The position numbers and the translations under genes were made by a program. This document shows positions 54,195-61,453 of a stretch of DNA of 64,000 nucleotides, in pieces. Below the pieces are notes generated by a model. The model made no database searches. It was not told the origin of the DNA and saw only the letters and a program-made list of their open reading frames with translations. This stretch comes from VRUE01 sp963728835 (GTDB lineage: Bacteria > Actinomycetota > Thermoleophilia > Solirubrobacterales > 70-9): the NCBI GenBank assembly GCA_963728835.1, contig CAVSKZ010000002.1, forward strand, positions 620,001-684,000, read 5' to 3'. The number at the start of each line of letters is the position of its first letter. The stretch's first letter is position 1.

Positions 54195-54926
54195 ATGGAC
54201 TTCAACGGACAGGTGGTCGAAGCCAACGGGGTGTCGCGCCGCTTCGGCGAGGGCGAGGCGGCGGTCGACGCGCTGGTGGACGTCAGCACCGCATTCGACC
54301 GCGGGCGCTTCACCGCGATCATGGGGCCCTCGGGCTCGGGCAAGTCGACCCTGATGCACATCCTCGCCGGGCTCGACAAGCCGACCGCCGGCACCGTCGT
54401 CCTCGACGGGCAGGAGATCACCGGTCTCGACGACGCCGAGCTGACCAGGCTGCGCCGCGACAAGCTCGGCTTCGTCTTCCAGTTCTTCAACCTGCTGCCG
54501 GTCCTCACCGCCGAGGAGAACCTGGTGCTGCCGCTCTCGATTGCGGGCCGAAAGCCCGACCAGGCCTGGCTCGATCAGCTGGTCGACACCGTCGGCCTCG
54601 GCGACCGCCGCACCCACCGGCCCTCCGAGCTCTCCGGCGGCCAGCAGCAGCGCGTCGCCGTCGCCCGTGCGCTGGTCTCCAAGCCGGCCGTCGTCTTCGC
54701 CGACGAGCCGACCGGCAACCTCGACTCGAAGGCGAGCGCCGACGTCCTGCGCCTGCTCCGCCACGCGGTCGACGACTTCGGTCAGACGGTGATCATGGTC
54801 ACCCACGACCCCGCCGCCGCCGCCCATGCCGACCGCCTGATCACCCTGCGTGACGGCAGGGTCGTCCACGACGCCGCCCCTGGCTCGACCGACGAGGTGA
54901 TCGAGCTGATGAAGACGATCGACTAG
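54195..54926 (+). CDS. ABC transporter ATP-binding protein (MacB/LolD type)
   Basis: 243 residues with all ABC motifs: IMGPSGSGKSTLMHILAGLD (Walker A), FVFQFFNLLPVLTAEENL (Q-loop), HRPSELSGGQQQRVAVARAL (signature), VVFADEPTGNLDSKAS (Walker B) and MVTHDPAAAAHADRLITLRD (H-loop). The FFNLLP and TGNLD wording is characteristic of the MacB/LolD/FtsE-like group that works with FtsX-type permeases, the next gene six bases downstream. The pair probably acts as an exporter or a mechanotransmitter for membrane or envelope substrates. Confidence 0.95.
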   Translation: MDFNGQVVEANGVSRRFGEGEAAVDALVDVSTAFDRGRFTAIMGPSGSGKSTLMHILAGLDKPTAGTVVLDGQEITGLDDAELTRLRRDKLGFVFQFFNLLPVLTAEENLVLPLSIAGRKPDQAWLDQLVDTVGLGDRRTHRPSELSGGQQQRVAVARALVSKPAVVFADEPTGNLDSKASADVLRLLRHAVDDFGQTVIMVTHDPAAAAHADRLITLRDGRVVHDAAPGSTDEVIELMKTID

Positions 54927-54931
54927 GCGTC

Positions 54932-57485
54932 TTGACGGGCCTCGCCCTCAAGAGCCTCTGGGCGCGCCGCATCCGCGCCTTGACCACGACGCTGGCCGTC
55001 GTGATCGGCGTCGCCTTCGTCGCCGGTACCTACATCCTCACCGACACCACCTTCGCCGCCTTCGACGAAATCTTCGAAGACTCGCTGGCCAAGACCGACG
55101 TCGTGATCTCGGCCAAGGACGAGGTGCGCCAGGAATCGGGCGAGGTACCCAGCTTCAGCGCCGGCCTGCTGCCCAGGGTGGAGCGGGTGCGGGGCGTGGA
55201 CGTGGCGGCGGGCCAGATCTTCACGCCGGGCGGCTTCTTCGACGCCGAGAACGAGCAGATCGGCTCCAAGTTCGCCCCCAAGTTCATCACCTCGATCCTG
55301 CCGGAGGCGCTCGAAACGCAGACCTATACCGAGGGACGGCTGCCCCGGGACGCCTCCGAGGCCGCCCTCGACCAGGACGCCACCGAAGAGGCCGGCCTGG
55401 GGCTCGGCGACACCCTCAAGCTCGCCTCGGTCGAGCGGGTGGCGGCCTACCGGATCGTCGGCCTGACCAGGCTCGGCGACGCATCGTGGGGCGGCGCCAG
55501 CATCGCCGGCCTCGTCCTGCCCGAGGCGCAACGGATCACCGGCAAGCGCGGCGAATTCGACCAGATCGCGATCGCTGCTGACGAGGGAGTCTCCGAAACG
55601 ACGCTGAAGCAGCGCGTGCAACGCGTCGTGCCGCCGTCGGTCCTGGTGGAGACCGCGAAGGAGAACGCGGAACGCAACTCCGACCAGATCCGCGAAGACA
55701 TCGGCTTCCTGCGCATCGCCCTCCTCGTCTTCGCCTTCGTCGCCCTCTTCGTCGGTGCCTTCCTCATCTTCAACACCTTCTCGATCACGGTCGCGCAGCG
55801 GATCAAGGAGTTCGGCATGCTGCGGACCCTCGGCGCAAGCCGCCGGCAGATCCTCGAGCTCGGTCGTGATCGAGGCCCTCCTAATCGGCATCCTGGGGGC
55901 CCTGCTCGGCCTCCTCGCCGGCTACGGGATCGCGGTCGGGCTCAACGCCCTCTTCGTCGCGATCGGAATCGACCTGCCGACCACGGCCCTGGTGACCAAG
56001 GACCGGACGGTCGTCGTCTCGCTGCTGATCGGCATCGGCGTCACCCTCGTCTCTTCCTTCATCCCGGCGCTGCGCTCCACGCGAGTGCCGCCGATCGCCG
56101 CCCTGCTGGCGATCGAGCTCCCCCACAGCCGGCGGCGAGGCGTGGTGACCGCGATCGTCGCGGCGCTGCTCGGCCTCGCCGGCCTGGGGATGCTCCTCGC
56201 CGGGCTCTTCGGCGGCGCCGAGGGCGGCGCCGCCGCCGGTCTGATGGGCGGTGGGGCGGTGGTGGTCATCCTCGGCGTTTCGCTGTTCAGCCCGCGCTTG
56301 GTAAGGCCGCTCGCCTCGCTCGCCGGCAAGCCGCTGGAAATGGTGCGGCGCCTGAGCGGGCGGCTGGCGCGCGAGAACACCCAGCGCAACCCGGCGCGCA
56401 CCGCGGTCACCGCGGCGGCGCTGATGATCGGTCTCGCCGTCGTCGCTTTCGTCACCGTCTTCGCCGCCGGGATCAAGAGCTCGATCGCGACCGCGGTCGA
56501 CGAGAGCTTCCAGGGGGAGCTGGTGATCCAAAACAGCGACGGCTTCTCGCCGATCTCCCCCCGCATCGTGCCCGCCGCCTCCCGGGTGCCGGGAGTCGAG
56601 CTGGTCTCCTCCCTGCGCTCCGCCCAGGCGAAGCTGCTCGACGACGGGGGCGGCAAGCCGCGCGTCTCCTCCCTCTCCCGCAATGCCGACGCGGTGCTCA
56701 GCATCGACTGGACCGAGGGGGGGCCGGAGACCCTCCGCAGGCTGAAGAACGACCAGGTGATCGTCGACAAGTCCTTTGCCGAAGGCAACGACCTCGCGCT
56801 CGGCGACCGGGTCCGTTTTCTCACCCAGATCGGGGCCAGGCCCGAGCTCGAGGTCGTCGGCGAGTTCGAAGACAAGGCCGACCTGCTCGGCAGCGCGATC
56901 GTCGCCCAGGGCCTGATGGAGCGCCGGTTCGACCAGCGCGACGACGTGATCGACTTCGTCAAGCTGGCACCGGGAGCCGACGCCGCCAAGGTCCAGGCGA
57001 GCATTGCGGCCCTGATGAAGCGCGACTTCCCGGTGGCCGAGGTGCGCAACCAGCAGGAGCTGAAGGAAAACCAGGAAGAACAGATCAACCAGCTGCTCGG
57101 CCTGATCTACGCCCTGCTGGCGCTTGCCGTGATCGTCTCGCTCTTCGGCATCGCCAACACCCTGGCGCTCTCGATCCACGAGCGCACGCGGGAGCTGGGG
57201 ATGCTGCGCGCGATCGGCATGTCGCGGCGCCAGGTGCGGACGATGATCCGCTACGAGGCCGTGATCACGGCCCTGATCGGTGCCCTGCTCGGCATGGTGC
57301 TGGGCGTGATCTTCGCGGCCCTGATCGCCCAGCCGCTGAAGGACGAAGGCTTCGCGCTCTCCTATCCGGTCGGCTCGCTGCTGGCGCTGATGGTGCTGTC
57401 CGCCTTTGCCGGCGTCCTCGCCGCAATCCCGCCTGCCCGCCGGGCTTCCCGCCTCAACGTGCTCGAGTCCCTGCAGTACGAGTGA
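54932..57485 (+). CDS. FtsX/MacB-type ABC permease; frame break near 55856
   Basis: About 850 residues after removing one base near 55856. Two FtsX modules are seen: an N-terminal helix (TTTLAVVIGVAFVAGTYILT), a large extracytoplasmic domain, three helices (IALLVFAFVALFVGAFLIFN onward), then a second helix and domain, with TLALSIHERTRELGMLRAIG, MSRRQVRTMIRYEAVITALI and a final helix bundle before ARRASRLNVLESLQYE. This is the full-length ten-helix form in one polypeptide. The break lies between FGMLRTLGASRRQIL and SSVVIEALLIG, again a clean junction. The start is TTG at 54932. It is co-transcribed with the ATPase gene. Confidence 0.85.
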
Positions 57486-57487
57486 GG

Positions 57488-57775
57488 TCAGCCGCGGCGG
57501 AGCAGGCGTCTCACCGCGGCCATCAGCTCCTCGGTCCGCTCCTGCCGGTCGCCCCCGGCGCCGGCGACGCAGTGGGCGGCATGGTTGGAGAGCAGCTCCA
57601 GGGCGACCTTGTCGAGCGCCGCCTGGATCGCCGTCACCTGGGTGACCACGTCGATGCAGTAGCGGTTCTCCTCGACCATGCGCTCGACCCCGCGCACCTG
57701 GCCCTCGATCCGGCGCAGGCGCTTCAGCACCGCATCCTTGTCCTCGGTGTAGCCGCGGATCGTCGCCGGGCTCAC
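57488..57775 (-). CDS. csoR: CsoR-family copper-sensing repressor
   Basis: 95 residues with the CsoR fold: KRLRRIEGQVRGVERMVEEN and the C-H-C copper ligands in ENRYCIDVVTQV and LSNHAAHCVAG (Cys about 40, His about 65, Cys about 69). CsoR binds Cu(I) and releases its operator. A palindromic ATACCCCC-T-GGGGGTAT at 58378 matches CsoR operators and lies just upstream of the DUF4396 gene, whose end overlaps csoR by four bases. So csoR probably represses its own two-gene operon. Confidence 0.9.
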   Translation of the reverse strand: MSPATIRGYTEDKDAVLKRLRRIEGQVRGVERMVEENRYCIDVVTQVTAIQAALDKVALELLSNHAAHCVAGAGGDRQERTEELMAAVRRLLRRG

Positions 57776-58362
57776 GAGAGCGACTCCGCGATCAGCACGG
57801 CGCTGCCGAAGACACCGGCCGCGGCCGTCACGTAGGCGACGAGCCTGACCGGGGGGCCGCCGTGGATCCCGGTTTCGTGCACCGCCACGTGCCCCTTGCC
57901 GCGGGCGATCAACCAGCGGTTCACGGGCATTGCCACGGCTCCGGCGATGACCAGCGCAAAGGAGAGGCTGCCCCAGAAGAGCAGGTCGCCGAGGCCCGCC
58001 TCCATCGCACCGGGGATCGCAAGGACGATGGCGTTGTCGACGATCTCCATCGTCGCGATGCTGAGCGTGTCGGAGGCGAGGGCGATCGGGATCACGGCCG
58101 AGAGCGCCATCCCGGCGCGCAGCAGCGGCACGCTCGTCAGCGTGTAGCCGAAGAGGAAGGCGAGGGCGACCGCGAGGGCGATCGTGCCGAGGTCCGAGAA
58201 GCCGGCCGCGGTCCCGATCGCGAGGCCTGTGACCTCCCCGATCGCGCAGCCGGTCAGGCAGTGGAGGGTGGCGCTGATCGCGACGCCGGTGAGCGCCGCC
58301 CCCTCGGTAGGCATCTCGTGGTGATGGTGGGCATGGTCGTGGGGATGAGCATGTGCGTCCAT
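57772..58362 (-). CDS. DUF4396 membrane protein, His-rich N-terminus, likely copper-linked
   Basis: 196 residues. The N-terminus is strikingly His-rich (HAHPHDHAHHHH). It is followed by the DUF4396 signature ATLHCLTGCAIGEVTGLAIG and four to five further helices (LGTIALAVALAFLFGYTLTS, LLFWGSLSFALVIAGAVAMP). The CxxxC in the first helix and the His cluster could carry a metal. Placement in a CsoR-controlled operon, directly behind a CsoR-type operator, makes copper export or sequestration a reasonable proposal, but no transport activity is established for the family to my knowledge. Confidence 0.75.
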   Translation of the reverse strand: MDAHAHPHDHAHHHHEMPTEGAALTGVAISATLHCLTGCAIGEVTGLAIGTAAGFSDLGTIALAVALAFLFGYTLTSVPLLRAGMALSAVIPIALASDTLSIATMEIVDNAIVLAIPGAMEAGLGDLLFWGSLSFALVIAGAVAMPVNRWLIARGKGHVAVHETGIHGGPPVRLVAYVTAAAGVFGSAVLIAESLS

Positions 58363-58377
58363 GCCGCCCAGTATTGC

Positions 58378-58394
58378 ATACCCCCTGGGGGTAT
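58378..58394. promoter_or_regulatory. CsoR-type operator
   Basis: The 17-bp palindrome ATACCCCC-T-GGGGGTAT closely matches the G/C-tract palindromes bound by CsoR. It lies 16 bp before the DUF4396 start on the minus strand. TGCAATACT next to it could be an extended -10, which would put the transcript start very near the ATG. Confidence 0.8.
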
Positions 58395-58402
58395 ATCGAG
58401 AG

Positions 58403-59428
58403 TCAGCTGAGACCCATGCGGAGCGCTCCCGCGGCCTCCAGCATCGCCGTGCGGGCGCTCGGGCAGATCGCGGTCAGGTTGGCGAAGCCGTGGATCAGGC
58501 CGGGGTGGCGCTGCAGCGCCACCTTCCCGCCCGCCTCGCGCATCCGCGATGCGTAGATCTCGCCCTCGTCGCGCAGCGGGTCGAATCCGGCCGTGGCGAC
58601 ATAGGCGGGGGGCAGGTTGGAGACGTCGGACGCCCGCATCATCGAGATTCGCGGGTCGCTTTCGTCGCAGCCGTCGGGGATGTAGTGGCCCTCGAACCAG
58701 TCCATGTCGTTGCGGGTCAGCAGGAAGCCCTCGGCGAAGACGTCGCGCGAGGCCTGACCGCCAACCGCGTCGGTTACGGGGTAGAGGAGCAACTGCATCG
58801 CCGGCCGAGGGCCGTCGCCGCGCGTCTGCAGGCAGACGGCCGCCGACAGGTTTCCACCCGCGCTGTCGCCGCCGACGGCGATTCGCGCGGGGTCGGCGCC
58901 GAGGTCGCCCGCGTTCCCGGCCGCCCAGGCGAAGGCGGCGACCGCGTCTTCGACCGCGGCCGGGAAGGGGTGCTCAGGCGCCAGGCGGTAGTCGATCGAG
59001 AGCACCCGGCAGCCGCTGTGCTCGGCGAGGAAGCGGCAGAGGCCGTCGTGGGTCTCCAGGTCGCCGATCACCCAGCCGCCACCGTGGTAGTAGACGAGCA
59101 GGGGCTGGGGCGGGCGCGGTGCGCCGAGGGCGACGTAGAGGCGAGCGCCGATCTCGCCCGCCGGCCCCGGGATCGCCATGTTCTCGACCCGGGCCATCGG
59201 CCGCGGGGGTCCGCAGACGACCGGGACCCCGGCCCGGTTCTCGGCCCGCGCCTGCTCGACCGTGCGTCCCTCGACCAGCGAGAACTCTCCTTCCAGCGCC
59301 GCCAGCCGCAGCAGCATCTGGATGTCCGGCGCCAGCTCCTGGCCGTCGAGCCTGGGAGGCTTGCCGAGGATCCGGCGCAGCGTGCGTGGACTCAGACCGC
59401 AGGCGCGGCGGGCGACCCAGTGCTGCAC
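58403..59428 (-). CDS. HSL-family alpha/beta hydrolase (esterase/lipase)
   Basis: About 341 residues of the hormone-sensitive lipase family. LVYYHGGGWVIGDLETHDGL holds the oxyanion HGGG, RIAVGGDSAGGNLSAAVCLQ the nucleophilic Ser (GDSAG), TAGFDPLRDEGEIYASRM the acid and HPGLIHGFANL the catalytic His. An N-terminal ~90-residue cap (LAPDIQMLLRLAALEGEFSL) precedes the barrel. GTG at 59428 is a best guess; the frame stays open to 59581 without strong initiation signals. It ends just beyond the CsoR operator, on the same strand as the metal operon and upstream of it. Confidence 0.85.
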   Translation of the reverse strand: MQHWVARRACGLSPRTLRRILGKPPRLDGQELAPDIQMLLRLAALEGEFSLVEGRTVEQARAENRAGVPVVCGPPRPMARVENMAIPGPAGEIGARLYVALGAPRPPQPLLVYYHGGGWVIGDLETHDGLCRFLAEHSGCRVLSIDYRLAPEHPFPAAVEDAVAAFAWAAGNAGDLGADPARIAVGGDSAGGNLSAAVCLQTRGDGPRPAMQLLLYPVTDAVGGQASRDVFAEGFLLTRNDMDWFEGHYIPDGCDESDPRISMMRASDVSNLPPAYVATAGFDPLRDEGEIYASRMREAGGKVALQRHPGLIHGFANLTAICPSARTAMLEAAGALRMGLS

Positions 59429-59550
59429 GCGAGGGGGAGGCTGCGGGGGTGCCACGGGCGCACCGCAGGCTATGCGATGGACGGTCGCCGGGGAGTCACC
59501 TTTCGGTATCGACGGGGGAGAGCCGCTCGGCGTCAGCCCCTTAGACAGGC

Positions 59551-59763
59551 ATGAAGACTCGACTGAGGTTTCCAATTGCACTGTCCATCGCTGCAGTCGT
59601 TCTCGCTATCGCGGGCGGAGAGAGCCCTTCCGCTCCCGCGAATTCAGCCGTTCGGCTGGAGTGCGCCAGCGCTCGCGCGCTCCACCTCCGCCGCTTCGAG
59701 GACGGTTCCGCCCAGCTGCTGTGCGGCAAGCGGCTGCTTGCGCGGATCTCATCTCCCGGCTGA
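59551..59763 (+). CDS. Small secreted protein, unknown
   Basis: 70 residues: a signal peptide (KTRLRFPIALSIAAVVLAIA) followed by a 45-residue mature part with two cysteines (RLECASARAL and QLLCGKRLL), which may form one disulfide. No family is recognised. The preceding 120 bp run antisense to the esterase start region. It is listed because the signal peptide is convincing; the short mature part could be a bacteriocin-like or structural peptide, but there is no evidence for that. Confidence 0.45.
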   Translation: MKTRLRFPIALSIAAVVLAIAGGESPSAPANSAVRLECASARALHLRRFEDGSAQLLCGKRLLARISSPG

Positions 59764-59807
59764 GCACTATGCTGCCGCTCGAGGAAGCAATTCCGAGAGG
59801 AGATCCC

Positions 59808-60035
59808 GTGGAGACCCAAATCCTTCCCCTTCGCCTCGTCAGCGTGGCCTTGGCCATCGCACTTCTCGCTCTGGCTCTTACCGCCCCGCCGGCCTCTGCC
59901 TTCCGCGACCGGGACTGCTCGGATTTCTCGACACAGGCGCAGGCGCAGCGCTTCTTCAAGAAGCACAACCCGAGGCGCGACCCCCATCGCCTCGACGCCG
60001 ACCGGGACGGCCTTGCCTGCGAGTCCCTTCCGTAA
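59808..60035 (+). CDS. Secreted Excalibur-domain protein
   Basis: 75 residues. GTG at 59808 is supported by GAGGAG six bases upstream; an ATG at 59770 would add a hydrophilic leader. After a signal peptide (LPLRLVSVALAIALLALALT) comes one Excalibur domain: FRDRDCSDFSTQAQAQRFFK and RLDADRDGLACESLP, containing the DxDxDGxxCE calcium-binding loop and a Cys pair. Excalibur domains occur in extracellular proteins of Gram-positive bacteria; the partner is unknown. It follows the previous small secreted gene on the same strand. Confidence 0.8.
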   Translation: METQILPLRLVSVALAIALLALALTAPPASAFRDRDCSDFSTQAQAQRFFKKHNPRRDPHRLDADRDGLACESLP

Positions 60036-60108
60036 CCGGCGCGTACCGAATACGGGACGCATCTCACACGACGGCGTCGACTTGCCACTAGCCTCTCGGT
60101 AGAGGGAG

Positions 60109-61449
60109 ATGGAGGCAGCGACCACAACCGCTCCGCGGCCGGCGACCCGGCCGTCCGAGCGACGGCTCCCGCCCGGCCCGCCATTGCCGAAGGCGATCCA
60201 GTCGGCGCTCTGGTCTCGCCAGGCGAGGCGCTTTCTCTTCGCCTGCCACGAGCGCTACGGCGACATCTTCAAGCTCGAGATCTTCTACGAAGGAACCTGG
60301 GTGATGCTCTCCGATCCCGAGGCGATCAAGCAGGTCTTCACCGGCGACCCGCGCGTCTTCCACGCGGGTGAGGCGAACGAGATCGTGGCTCCGGTCCTCG
60401 GCCGCAACTCGATCCTGGTCCTCGACGAGAAGCCTCACCTGAGTCAGCGCAAGCTGCTGCTGCCCCCCTTCCACGGCGCCCGCATGCAGGGCTACGAGCG
60501 GACGATGACCGAGGTCGCCGAGCACGAGATCGAGCGCTGGCCAACCGGCACCCCGTACCAGCTGCGGCCGCGGATGCAGGCGATGACGCTGGAGATCATT
60601 CTGCGCACCGTGTTCGGCGTCGGCGAGGGCAAGAGGAAGAGCGAGCTTCGCGAGGCCCTGCGCGACTTCCTCGACCTCACCACCGACCCCCTTCAAATCG
60701 TGCCGGTGGTGATATTCGGTCCCAGCCGAATGCGTCGCCTGCCCTGGTTCCGGCGTCGCATCGACCGGGTGGACGAGCTGATCTACCGCGAGATCGCCGA
60801 GCGCCGCGGCGCCGGAGACATCGAGGAGCGCGATGACATCCTCTCGCTGCTGGTCTCCGCTCGCCACGACGATGGCAGCCCGATGAGCGACGAGGAGATG
60901 CGCGACGAGCTGCTCACCCTGCTCGTCGCCGGTCACGAGACGACAGCCACCTCGCTCGCCTGGGCGGTCGAGCGCCTCGTCCGCCACCCCGAGAAGCTGG
61001 AGCGGCTGCGCAGTGAGGTCGAAGCGGGCCGCGAGGAGTACCTGACCGCGACGATCCAGGAGACGCTGCGCCTGCGCCCGGTGATCTCGATCGTCCTGCG
61101 CAAGCTCACCGAGCCGGTCGAGATCGGCGGCTACGAGCTGCCGGCCGGCGTCTCGGTCGCACCCTGCGTCTACCTCGTCCACCGCAATCCCGAGGTCTAC
61201 CCCGAACCCGATCGCTTCCGTCCCGAGCGCTTCCTCGACAACCCGCCGGGCACCTACACCTGGATCCCCTTCGGCGGCGGCGTCCGCCGCTGCCTCGGGG
61301 CCTCATTCGCCCAGTTCGAGATGGCCGTTGTCCTTCGCGAGCTGGTCAAGCGCCACCAGATCCGCCCCGCCAAGCCCAAGTCAGAGCGGATCTTCCGCCG
61401 CGCCATCACCGAGACCCCGCGCCACAACGCGGAAGTAATCTTGAGCTAG
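60109..61449 (+). CDS. Cytochrome P450
   Basis: 446 residues, a soluble bacterial-type P450 with a proline hinge near the N-terminus (RLPPGPPLP). Motifs are LLTLLVAGHETTATSLAWAV (I-helix AGxET), ATIQETLRLRPVISIV (K-helix ExxR) and WIPFGGGVRRCLGASFAQFE (Cys haem ligand). The HYG/RYG start and length resemble CYP families active on fatty acids, terpenes or steroids; the substrate is not assignable. No ferredoxin or reductase gene adjoins it. It converges with nrdJ, four bases between the stops. Confidence 0.92.
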   Translation: MEAATTTAPRPATRPSERRLPPGPPLPKAIQSALWSRQARRFLFACHERYGDIFKLEIFYEGTWVMLSDPEAIKQVFTGDPRVFHAGEANEIVAPVLGRNSILVLDEKPHLSQRKLLLPPFHGARMQGYERTMTEVAEHEIERWPTGTPYQLRPRMQAMTLEIILRTVFGVGEGKRKSELREALRDFLDLTTDPLQIVPVVIFGPSRMRRLPWFRRRIDRVDELIYREIAERRGAGDIEERDDILSLLVSARHDDGSPMSDEEMRDELLTLLVAGHETTATSLAWAVERLVRHPEKLERLRSEVEAGREEYLTATIQETLRLRPVISIVLRKLTEPVEIGGYELPAGVSVAPCVYLVHRNPEVYPEPDRFRPERFLDNPPGTYTWIPFGGGVRRCLGASFAQFEMAVVLRELVKRHQIRPAKPKSERIFRRAITETPRHNAEVILS

Positions 61450-61453
61450 CGGC

